64,000 nt of DNA from assembly GCA_036345935.2 (NCBI GenBank), contig JADWOT020000006.1:2047493-2111492 (forward strand), written 5' to 3'. Below are positions 49,376 to 60,999 of this stretch, one piece after another. The position numbers and the translations under genes are program-made. Numbering within the stretch: the stretch's first letter is position 1; every line of letters begins with the position of its first letter. The stretch comes from Taenia hydatigena. Lineage: Eukaryota; Platyhelminthes; Cestoda; Cyclophyllidea; Taeniidae. The notes under the pieces were generated by a model. That model was not told the origin of the DNA and did no database searches. It worked only from the letters and a program-made list of their open reading frames with translations.

Positions 49376-52300
49376 TTTTATCGCTCAATAGGACTTCAAG
49401 CACACCAGATAAAATGTCACACGGAATTCCATTACAAACGCCAGTGACATGCAACCAAACTGCTACACACAAGCCCTTCTGCAAAATGTAAGCTCGTGGG
49501 TTGTACCTGCTTCATGCATGTTGTGTAAACGCTTCCAGCCCGTGCCCACCACGCTTTACTGCTTCTCAATAGCCTTCGATGTAAGACTAATGAAACATTC
49601 CCACCGGCATCACAACAGAGTCGGAGTGTACGAGGAAATGCACTGTTCCGCCGATCTTAGCAGCATCCCGAGGTTGATACTTAAATGATACACCACGATT
49701 TACAATCGCCGCATGCACGCATTTTGCGATTGTCTTGCAAAGGGATTCCATGTACACCACCTGCTTACTCCCGTGCAGTTCCCACTTCCACAGAAATGAG
49801 TCATGGGGCGCCGTTATCTGCAGTTTGGTACAAATACCTATCAGACGCCAAGATCTTGCCCTGCTGCATGGTCTCCTCCTCGATTCCTGAGGTGCAATTG
49901 GTGCAGTCAGCATGTCTCGTTGGTATACTGACCATACATTGCACTCGTGGTTGTTTAAACAGATAAAACACTTGACGCAAATTCTTCTAGCCTCTTTTCA
50001 GCTGTTAATGCAAGGCCCACCAAAACTAGTTTAGTTACCTCACAAGTAAATGTATAAATAAAAGCATCGACGTAAAAGAGAAGACAGATGGATCCAGCAA
50101 GTGTTCAATATTCCCTCCTTCAATCCCATCTTGCAGGAGGAGAGGAAACTGAATTGGGCACGTCCACACCATGGCAATTCAACTGTCGCTGTCACAATTC
50201 CTCTAAGCATTTGCATTCTCTGGATTAAGACCTAGAACCAGGTGGTCGCACGCTTTGGATTAAGGAGGAAATGTTTGTGCAGAACGAAAAGCTTGTGATG
50301 ATTGTAAAACGGGTAGTAAGAAGTGACAACAGCAATTCAAATTCTCTGACAAATACCACTTTACTTGCATTGACATACGCCTAGGTGTGAATGTGAACCT
50401 TCCGTATTCGACAGGGTGAATGAACTTCTACTAACTTGTGTCGAGTTAACTTGACGTGAACATTGGAAAACTTGTCGCACTCCTCAACACTCACTTGTAA
50501 CTATTGCGAGAAGTGTCCAACTCTCGAACAAGAAACACGAAGGATGTAATCGTAAAATAATGCATTCCACTGAAGTTTAGAGCATTTAGAACAATCCAAA
50601 ATTACAGTTGGAAAGGACATGGACGGAAGGCGTGGCACCTGGCAATCTCAGGGTGTCGCATGCCTACTTCGCTCTTGTCAGGTTAATTGCCTTACCAACT
50701 TCAAGTGACAAATTTCGTGCATCACGCCTCAATGTCACGCGTCTTTATACCTGATAATACTTAAGAGAAGCACTTCACTTTCAGAATGTGTGTGTGGATG
50801 GGATGAAGGATGCAAAGATACCAGAATGGACTTAGAGGCACAGAAGAGTCCACGACTTTACCTACAGCAACGGAAGTGAAAAACGTGGACACGCGACAAT
50901 GACTGCCGAGAGCAACCGCAAGGAAAGTCGAAGGGGTTACGAAGTGATTAAGAAGACCTTTCTTCGCCTCGTTTTACACTGGTCTTCAGTTGGGTCGACC
51001 CAATCCACCTGCTTGTTCAAGCAATCGTTGACAGTAGACCATGTGACAAGGAACTTAAATGCTCATTCCTCAAGTCCGGCCTGCATACAACATAGTACAC
51101 CATAAGACACGCATGGTTAAGTCGAATAATGTGGCAGTTTGTCTGTGACAAAGGGAAGGTACTTGAGTGAAAACAAATGACCGATGTTGGGTGCCAAGAA
51201 AGTTGCAAACAAATAAGTCATTCTCTGGCAATGGAATGGTCACTTGTGCTTCATTCCTGATTAGAAAATAAATAAAGAACCCAATCACACTTACCAACTA
51301 CTCCCTCACTTCCGCCTCCTCCTTGTTCCTCGAGATGACTTATGCGCATTTCAATTTCATGCGACTATGTTTGAGAGCCTTAATACCGTGCGTCTGCACT
51401 TCCTCGGTGTCAAGGTCGATTTATTCATTTCTGCCGGATTGACAGGTGTCCACATCACACAATGCCTCTTCCTCTTTCACACAATGCTTCCTTTTATCAA
51501 ACTCTGCTACAGCCGATTCCACTGCATCCACCTCACCCACAGCCTTTTGGAGGACAGCTAGGCAATTGTCATTGATAAGGTCTAGACCCTCACTGACCCT
51601 TGTACCAAAGTTAGTGATGCAGACTTCTATAGGATTCCAACTAAAGCAAGAGTGGAGAAGATATTCGGAGCATTGGGAACTGAAGTGGTGATTTCGATAT
51701 CATTGCCTTTGTCCGACTCTGTGGAAATTGACTCCTGTGGCAGGTTTTTGATATTTGGGAAGAACGTACGACATGTTAGTTTATGCAAAGCACTTTTTAA
51801 CAGACTTTGATAAGAAAGCTTTAAAGCATACTCACAATACGTGTTTTAAGACCATAATACCTTTGAGAGCTTAGTGACTGCTCATTGGTTCTTTCATGCT
51901 ACCTTTCCTACAAAAGGTGGTTATGAATTGTAGAAGAAGCTAGCATGTTGGCGCCACCGTTTACTGCTATTATTTAAATGCGAAATCAGCCTCATCGAAT
52001 CCAAGACTTATTAGTTTCCCTGACCGATGAAAAGGGCACGAGCAGCATTTCTGTAAGGTTAAATACCATTTGCCACGACGATAACAAATGTTCTCGCAAC
52101 TGATCACCGATCCTGAGGAGCACAAGTCGCTCACGATCAGTCCTTCACCCTTCCACTTCAACGACCACTATTTGCAGCCAGACCAGATCTCTGCACTTCC
52201 CATGTCTTAAGATCTTAATCTTGTTAGCAAAATTTTACTTTGCGAAAGAGAACGAATGAATGTAATTTGTGTTTGGCATGCTTAATCAAAGGGAAGTAAA

Positions 52301-55300
52301 ATTCAAATGTAAGAGCTGAACAATGGAAGAGACTAGTTGCTCACCAAAAGCCATAATCCATCTGGTCCATTTCTCCCAAGGACACTGGTGGTGCTCGAGT
52401 CGAAAGTACAGTCCGCAGTCAGAACACGGAGCCAGAGGTGAGCACTCTTGAATGCACTTTCTCTACACAGAGTCAGTCTTTCCTCTTCTTTCCATTCCTC
52501 TTCATTCAATTGATTAGAATTTCCACACTGCTTCCACCTAACAAATCCATTTCATCGTGACTAAATTATGAAATATGAGACAAGACACGCAGTTTCGTGC
52601 AGCGAGAAAGAATGAAATGAAAATCATGCGTGAATTTGCATCGTTGTATTAATCACAGCCAAAAGCGAGTGATTAATGTTTCCTTTTCCTCCAGCCTTCC
52701 TCACCCAACGAAACGCGCTACTGAGGCATACTTCTGTCGAAATGAAAACGCGACGACCGGAGTTGGCAAATCTACATAACAAGTTCTGGACATCAGAGAA
52801 ACTATGCATTTATTTCTAGCTCCTTTCTGATGGACTATCAGTACCACCTTCCTACCATCGTAGCTCCACAAACCAATGACCCTAACACCGCAATGCTTGC
52901 ATTTTTGGTCTCTAGCAGAAACTGCCATTGCACAAACGTGATTTGGTTAGTGATGAGTGTTTAAAATGAATCCAAAGTGCTCATTGGGTCTTCCATGGCT
53001 TAAGGTATCGTAAGTTACCTGGATGGGTCAGCAGCTGTTCCACCACGACAGCCCAAGCCTATTCCTTATCCAATGTGTACACATTCTCTCCATGCATTAC
53101 ACCCTCCTTCCTATTTCAGAAATGTCTCCCGGTGCCACAATTATTCTGATGATGTGATGCAGTTGGGCAAGTGTGCAGACAAACTCGGATTTTCTATGCA
53201 AATTTAAGGGTGGTGGTGGTTTCTTTGAGGTTCGCCGCTGTCTTAACAGTAGAGAGAAATCAGTTTAAAACACATTATAAATGAGCATTTTTAGACTGTC
53301 GTGCAATCAGCTACACTACCAGTGTTTTGCGATAAGTCTGTTTACCAGGCTGGTGTAGCGAAGGTGCTCGAGCCTAAACGAGGCTCCTAGGCCTACAATG
53401 GAGGCGAGAGAATTTCAAGTGCAGCAAACTGCATTAATTTGTCGGTTTCTACTAACATTTCATAAGAATTGTAATAAAACGATTTTCCACCATGCTGCGA
53501 TATTCTGGATCAGCCTGTCGGTTTCGCGAGAGAGGGAGAGAGAGAGAAATAGAGAGCTAAAGCTCCAATATTCTTCATAATCTCATTGTGATGAGTTTTT
53601 ACGTGATGCTTATCACCCTCCGTTGGCATCAGGCAGTAGATTTCACCATCAGAGCAGACAGGTGGGCATGCGACAGAAGTGAGACAGAAACGAATTTGGC
53701 AGCATCAACTTTTAATTTAATCCTGTCTTAGCAGACAGACCAGTTTAAAAAGTCGTAATTCAGAACTAATTTCTACCAGGTTGAGGCAGGAAACATGAAG
53801 GATGGTCTTGAAAATTAAAAGCAGCAGTGAAAAGCTCGAGGGAATATGAAAAATGACTACGCTCAGTACTGGACAAAGCATAGCGTCTTCAACAACGAAT
53901 GCAGACAGATGAAAAAAGCCAGCTTGAAAAAAAGACCAACACACGATTTCTTGTTATCAAAATCCGGTAAAAGCATTAGATAATCATTTTGTTTAGCCTG
54001 AACATTGCAGATGACTATCCTTCGAAACTTGGTCCTAGTTTCATGTCTCTTAATTAATAGGAGATTTTGCGACATTCAATAAAGTCTACTGAGGTTGGCA
54101 TTTTGTAATCTGGCAGTGATATTTGCTGAGGGCCTCTCATACAAATGTGCTTTCTCCCCAAGTGGGAACGTGAGATCTGCCCTGATTTTAAGCGACAGAA
54201 AACGAGTGAGCGTTCAACAAATGCATATTCCCTCCTTCAGCGAGAAGGGTGGACCTAAAATGCAGTACCAGTGTTTGTTATGTGCTACGTAATGCAAATA
54301 GCGGGTTCGCCTTTTCAATTGGTCAAGAGTGGTTCGTTCATTGTGATCTCTGTCAGTTCATTCCCAATTTATTATTTCTGTCTACATGCAAGAACAAAAA
54401 GCAGCCTCCAACGATCTTGTCCTGATGACAGATGGCCACGGTGGATCACAGAACTGAGTAGCTGCCTTAACATCTTGTTAAGAGCCGTCATCGGTTCTCT
54501 CATCTGAAGCATATGGACTTCTTCTACCACTCTAAAGCTTCTCAAGCAGTGGTAGAATGCACGATAGATGTCCTGACAACAATCCAGTACCTCGAGGCTT
54601 CCCTTAAAACGATCGAATGCGAAATATGCATATTTGATACTCAGTACGACACGACGGCTACCGACGTGACCTGAAGGTAGGTCATCTTTCGAAGGTGCTG
54701 CGGTGGCTTTTTTACTGACTCCAGGGTTAAAGAAGCAACCGAAGTATTACGTCCAAATTACTCACTTTCAAACGAATCAAAGCGTACCTATCATCAGCAG
54801 ATGTCATCACAGTCCTTTCCCTCTATTCCTGGAGATTCAAAAACTGTAAAGCTGGGTAGTAGACCGAGGTTAAAGCCACGATTTTTTAAAAATTAAATAG
54901 CATCAAAATTATTTGTGGGCAGATATGCAAGCACCCACAGTCTTTCTTGCAGCCGAAAGAAGTAGTACTGTAAACAAGAATTTATTGCTGGTGGTGGAAG
55001 TGGAATCGTGGAGCCATGAACGCCGCCCAACTAAAACACCGCCTTGAATAAATAAAATTTCAAAGTACACTTACTGAATTTGCAAAAATTTCACCCAAAC
55101 GTGCTTTTAACATTGGTTTCGCATTTTCATCATCCTGTCGTATTCACACGTTTATTTGCATAGAATTTTGTGTGAAAATCTACTTTTGTGGCCCAGCTGA
55201 TGCTTTGGCTTACTCAACTGCCGATCAGCAGATAAAGCTGTTGCATTTGCCATAAACCAAAAAAGCGATAAATGCATTTGGCCAGTTTGTGTGTTAGTGA

Positions 55301-55497
55301 CACAATTTGATGTGACGAGTGGCAAAAGCATAGCGAAAACATGTCATGTATTTCAACTCGGTCTTGTGACAGTGTCCCTAGTTAAAAACACCGCATCGTC
55401 TCTTAAATCAAAATTAGAGGAGTCTCTCTTTACTCCTTTGCGCTTTTAATTAAAAATATACTACAATTTACTAGACTGAGCTACTAGAATTGCGAAC

Positions 55498-55768
55498 CTG
55501 AGCAGGTGTAGGAGTTCCACCCACAGCTTTCTTGCAACCTTCGTTGAATAGATCCAACATCTCACTCCCGTTCCTTGCGGTCATGACTGCAACTGAGCAG
55601 GCATTATTCAAATTTTCAATGCATTGGTGGACCACCGTGGCGTAGATGATTTTATGACAATAGCCAATAGAGATGGCTATGTGGTTTCGGCACGCCTTTG
55701 TGCCATAAAAATGGCATGACAGAGATTGCTCTTCGCATGGATACAGTGGGTAAGCTTCACACCCACCT
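55498..55768 (-). CDS. Exon-like cysteine-rich open segment (A copy 2), unidentified
   Basis: Inverted homologue of 761-1031, 271 nt, with AG and GT borders intact and all eight cysteines kept. One conservative change (Val to Ile before GYCHK) was noticed. It lies on the same strand as the SGLT gene. Confidence 0.35.
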
Positions 55769-56056
55769 CTGCTCTAAGGGACGACAGCTTGTACACTAAC
55801 CTGGTGGGTCATCCACCTTGCCCAAAACAACAACAATTAAAATACTCAGTCGCTTGTAAAGCAAATAAGACTTTTCTGTATTGTCTCTATCCTGACTCAT
55901 TTCCTGGGTGATTGTGTGGGTGCGTGACAACATTGAGCAATGCATTATTGCTAACTATAAACTCTAATGCTTATGGCACTCAACACCAAATGAGAATTTT
56001 GTGGCTCGTCGTTACTTGTTGTGATAGCTCAATGATGATAATGAAATGAGTGTTAG

Positions 56057-56240
56057 TGTAGCGTCCCGAGACTTTCTTGAAGGTGAAAGAAGGCATAAGA
56101 CTAAGACAGAATAGGGATTCAATAAAGAGAGGGAATGGGGCCGCTGGCATGACCCGAAGACTAGCCAACGTGACGGAGACAGTATGGCTACCTAACCGAC
56201 CAACACTGAAACGGACAGTCAGAACAAACAAAGCATTACA
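56057..56240 (+). mobile_element. Solo TRIM LTR in repeat A copy 2
   Basis: Same insertion as at 289-472, at the homologous position, with the same flanks (GTTAG / GTTGG). It was therefore present before repeat A was duplicated. Confidence 0.87.
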
Positions 56241-56528
56241 GTTGGAGCTTTCAGTCCTACCTGCTCTACACAAGCGTTAAATTCAACTGCTATAATTCAA
56301 AACTGTCGATTCTGATCCTGTAAGATGTGTCGGTACTTAATATCAGCATCGACCTGATATTCTTAGCTAATCTCATGCGTCACAAATGCGTGACGTGCCA
56401 GTTGTCAGGTTATGCTAAATGGTTGTGACAATCTACATCACAAGCCAAGAACAATGGCACACATGTGAGTTGCTCTTGGTGTGAAGACAGTATCAGAGTA
56501 GAGTGACATAAAAATGCTAAGCGTTGGT

Positions 56529-57948
56529 GTCATAACAAGGAAATGAATTGTTTGGGCTGTGCAGGATGATTTTCAGCTGCAAACTCAGCATTGAACGTCT
56601 TACAAAACCTCCTTCCGCCAAAGAACTGCACTTGCCGGCACCTCTTTTCTTTGCGCATTCCACACCTAGAATTTAGTAAAGTGCATATTGACAAAAGCGT
56701 CTTTGGTGGAAGCTTTTTAGCTCCTTTTAACTTCTAAGTAAGGCTTTATTTACATTGACCTGCATAAGCGACAGTGATGCTGGAAAACTGTTTGCGGAAT
56801 AAATTACATCAACTAAGCACTGGTAGGGAAGAACTAAGGCAGCACAAAATTACAGGTAAATATGGGTCCCTCTTCGTACCACTCCACCTAATCTGTGTGT
56901 CACTAGTATAAACCTCCCATATTGGTGGAACATATTGCGACCTCAATGGTGAAGAAACAATCCACATTGGTGGTAGGAGCAACCGATCCCAATCCTTGAC
57001 TGGCTACCACTTCCAAACCTCGCAGGGTCCACTGTCACAGCGTCAGAAAAAAACTTGTCGATTTAGGGAAGTAGATCAGATTTAAATCTTTTAAAGTCGG
57101 TCCTAAACACATATTCAAACCAGATTTTGCCCCCTAGATGACAATCTGATGTGACAGCTGTGTGATGAATGTATTACGGTCGCAAAATTGGCCGATTATT
57201 TCGAACTTGATTGTCTTTCTCCATCAAACCCACACTACAGCCAATTAACCTGATACTCGTGAATGAGGGGATATGTGTTTTAAAGTATGAGATTGAACTC
57301 GAGTGACAGAAGTCAACTCCACTCACATTGTCCGTGTTTTCCCTACTCTCCTTTTTAAAAAAATCCCCCCTTCCGCCCAGTCAATTCAGTGAGTGGATCC
57401 AATAGGTTCTCAATGCAAATTGTGCATGGGATAGGTCCTTCAAACGCTCTCTGTGGGATGCTAGCCTCGAAACAAGTCCAACTGAGGGCTCAAAAGGCAC
57501 AGGTGGAGGAAATAAAGTAATTGCAAAGTGAAACACGACATTTATCACTGACGTACACTTCGTGCCTCCTCCTCTCCAGTGTAATATGTATTTGAAATAA
57601 ATTTAACGCAATTCTGCTGTATCAAATAGCAGAAACTGCAGGACGTCAAATTGGAGCTGAGGATTAGTTGTGAATAAAACTACGAGAAACACAGAAAGCC
57701 TTACCGTCTAAAACACTGAAACTGATTCGTCAAGGTAAATGCCATTGCTAGACAACGTCTTGCCAATGGAAAACAGAGACGAGATAAGCACAGTCCCGAC
57801 TACCTCGCTTGCATCCTCCAACTGCCTATATGATTGCCACGTGTCTGCAGGAGATATGGTTAAGCTAGAAACCTGGAGTGTCTGCATAAACATTTGTCTT
57901 TGGTGGCATAAATGCAGACATCAACTTTGGCACTGGTTCCTTAATTTT
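56529..57948 (+). repeat. Palindrome arm B, left
   Basis: Pairs with the reverse complement of 58602-60000. It continues repeat A without a break, so A and B form one long palindrome arm. It contains short open frames such as one starting near 57739 (MPLLDNVLPMENRDE), also found inverted in the other arm near 58815. No family recognised and no convincing gene. Confidence 0.93.
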
Positions 57949-58601
57949 GCCATCAAAATCAAGCACACAAGCTAAGTAGTCAATTGACTTCTCGGTGGTG
58001 AATTAATTTATCAGGGTTTACTTTTTCGATAATCTTCCCAAATCTTTAATTTGACCTCCAACCAGCTTGTGATGTCTCCACTTCAAAGGAGGGCGCCATA
58101 TCTGACCAGTGGAGGTATACAAGAAACTGTTGCTCGACGATCTTTCAAAAAATGCAATATTTGTGCATTAAATTCGTCAGTTACTCCTTGGCAGCTTATG
58201 TATGGGTTTTTCGCTTTGCTTACAAACAGATCGGATTGATAGGGGCGGCTTAAAACAGCTTTCCCTGAAGCCGCAAGAGGTCAAAGTAGCATGGTAGCAT
58301 TTATATTAGCTTTGAGCCAAATAGCTGAGGCCACCGGCATGATTCGAAGCCCATGCGACCAAGCTGAAGTATAAGGTGCAGCGACTTGGCTAAAACAAAT
58401 TGTAAAGAATGCATCCGTTGTTAAGTTGATTAAACCCTAAGTCATGCAAGATTTGGCAGACCAGATCATCTATTCTGCTGTGGGCTTACAAAAGGGTGTT
58501 AGGAGCCTATCGTAAACCAGATCAGTGTCAAGATCGGTGCTCTGCGTCTGTTTACAACAATGCCACTTTGTCCGAATCTGCTGGGACTGTTCTGTGGAAC
58601 A
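57949..58601. other. Loop of the palindrome (about 0.65 kb, single copy)
   Basis: Unpaired segment between the two B arms. It holds a short open frame (58051-58239) of no recognisable family. Around 58325-58385 there is a weak resemblance to the middle of the TRIM LTR (pattern ggc-ccggcatg...gcccatgcg). No gene supported. Confidence 0.8.
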
Positions 58602-60000
58602 GCGCAGAATTGAGAAACCAGTGCCAAAGTTGATGTCTGCATTTATGCCACCAAAGATGAATATTTATGCAGACACTCCAGGTTTCTAGCTTAACCATAT
58701 CTCGTGCAGACACGTGGCAATCATATAGGCAGTTGGAGGATGCAAGCGAGGTAGTCGGGACTGTGCTTATCTCGTCTCTGTTTTCCATTGGCAAGGCGTT
58801 GTGTAGCAATGGCATTTACCTTGACGAATCAGTTTCAGTGCCTTAGACGGTAAGGCTTCCTGTGTTTCTCGTAGTTTTATTCAAAACTAATCCTCAGCTC
58901 CAATTTGACGTCCTGCAGTTTCTGCTATTTGATACAGCAGAATTGCGTTAAATTTATTGCAAATGCACATACACTGGAGAGAAGGTGACACAAAGTGTAC
59001 GTAAGTGATAAATGTCGTGTTTCACTTTGCAATTACTTTATTTCCTCCACCTGTGCCTTTTGAGCCCTCAGTTGGACTTGTTTCGAGGCTAGCATCCCAC
59101 AGAGAGCGTTTGAAGGACCTATCCCATGCACAATTTGCATTGAGAACCTATTAGATCCACTCACTGAATTGACTGGGCGGAAGGGGGGATTTTTTTAAAA
59201 AGGAGAGTAGGGAAAACACGGACAATGTGAGTGGAGTTGACTTCTGTCACTCGAGTTTAACCTGATACTCGAGTATCAGGTTAATTGGCTGTAGTGTGGT
59301 TTCGATGGAGAGAGAGAATCAAGTTCGAAATAATCGGCCAATTTCGCGACCGTAATACATTCATCACACAGCTGTCACATCAGATTGTCGTCTAGGGGGC
59401 AAAATCTGGTTTGAATATGTGTTTAGGACCGACTTTAAAAGATTTAAATCTGATCTACTTCCCTAAATCGACAAGTTTTTTTCTGACGCTGTGACAGTGG
59501 ACCCTGCGAGGTTTGGAAGTGGTAGCCAGTCAAGGATTGGGATCGGTTGCTCCTACCACCAATGTGGATTGTTTCTTCACCATTGAGGTCGCAATATGTT
59601 CCACCAATATGGGAGGTTTATACTAGTGACACACAGATTAGGTGGAGTGGTACGAAGAGGGACCCATATTTACCTGTAATTTTGTGCTGCCTTAGTTCTT
59701 CCCTACCAGTGCTTAGTTGATGTAATTTATTCCGCAAACAGTTTTCCAGCATCACTGTCGCTTATGCAGGTCAATGTAAATAAAGCCTTACTTAGAAGTT
59801 AAAAGGAGCTAAAAAGCTTCCACCAAAGACGCTTTTGTCAATATGCACTTTACTAAATTCTAGGTGTGGAATGCGCAAAGAAAAGAGGTGCCGGCAAGTG
59901 CAGTTCTTTGGCGGAAGGAGGTTTTGTAAGACGTTCAATGCTGAGTTTGCAGCTGAAAATCATCCTGCACAGCCCAAACAATTCATTTCCTTGTTATGAC
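58602..60000 (-). repeat. Palindrome arm B, right
   Basis: Reverse complement of 56529-57948 with small indels. It runs directly into A copy 3 at 60001. It holds a 28-bp perfect palindrome (59257-59284) absent from the left arm. Confidence 0.93.
59257..59284. repeat. 28-bp perfect palindrome in right B arm
   Basis: The 14 bases TTAACCTGATACTC are followed at once by their reverse complement, giving a spacerless hairpin or cruciform. The homologous place in the left arm (about 57246-57315) has only one half-site (near 57247-57259) and then about 50 nt of other sequence before CTCGAGT. Confidence 0.9.
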
Positions 60001-60260
60001 ACCAACGCTTAGCATTTTTATGTCACTCTACTCTGATACTGTCTTCACATCAAGAGCTTGTGATGTAGATTGTCGCAACCATTTAGCATAACCTGACAAC
60101 TGGCACGTCACGCATTTGTGACGCACGAGATTAGCTAAGAATATCAGGTCGATGCTGATATTAAGTACCATCACAACTTACAGGATCAGAATCGACAGTT
60201 TTGAATTATAGCAGTTGAATTTAACGCTTGTGTAGAGCAGGTAGGACTGAAAGCTCCAAC

Positions 60261-60440
60261 TGTAATGCTGTGTTTGTTCTGACTGTCCATTTCAGTGTTG
60301 GTCGGTTAGATAGCCATACTGTCCTCGCCACGTTGGCTAGTCTTCGGGTCATGCCAGCGGCCCCATTCCCTCTATTGAGTTCATATTCTGTCTTAGTCCT
60401 ATGCCTTCTTTCACCTTCAAGAAAGTCTCGGGACGCTACA
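60261..60440 (-). mobile_element. Solo TRIM LTR in repeat A copy 3
   Basis: Same insertion as in the other A copies, with a short private rearrangement near 60373 (ctctattgagttcat instead of the longer form). Confidence 0.85.
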
Positions 60441-60728
60441 CTAACACTCATTTCATTATCATCACTGAGCTATCACAACAAGTAACCACGAGCCACAAAA
60501 TTCTCATTTGGTGTTGAGTGCCATAAGCATTAGAGTTTATAGTTAGCAATAATGCATTGCTTGATGTTGTCACGCACCCACACAATCACCCAGGAAATGA
60601 GTCAGGATAGAGACAATACAGAAAAGTCTTATTTGCTTTACAAGCGACTGAGTATTTTAATTGTTGTTGTTTTGGGCAAGGTGGATGACCCACCAGGTTA
60701 GTGTACAAGCTGTCGTCCCTTAGAGCAG

Positions 60729-60999
60729 AGGTGGGTGTGAAGCTTACCCACTGTATCCATGCGAAGAGCAATCTCTGTCATGCCATTTTTATGGCACAAA
60801 GGCGTGCCGAAACCACATAGCCATCTCTGTTGGCTATTGTCATAAAATCATCTACGCCACGGTGGTCCACCAATGCATTGAAAATTTGAATAATGCCTGC
60901 TCAGTTGCAGTCATGACCGCAAGGAACGGGAGTGAGATGTTGGATCTATTCAACGAAGGTTGCAAGAAAGCTGTGGGTGGAACTCCTACACCTGCTCAG
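60729..60999 (+). CDS. Exon-like cysteine-rich open segment (A copy 3), unidentified
   Basis: Direct homologue of 761-1031, 271 nt, with no amino-acid change seen against copy 1. Downstream, at about 61620-61710, copy 3 keeps an open frame (EQRERTVFASAVDRY...) where copies 1 and 2 have a TAG, so copy 3 may be the less damaged version. Confidence 0.35.

Larger units (their letters stand above)
46149..56528 (-). repeat. Repeat unit A, copy 2 (inverted)
   Basis: Reverse complement of 1-10530; base 56528 corresponds to base 1 and base 46149 to base 10530. It also pairs with copy 3 (60001-64000) as part of the large palindrome. Differences from copy 1 include a longer GGA run (46210-46239), an expanded CA run (47400-47436) and single-base changes that open or close short frames. 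Confidence 0.97.
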
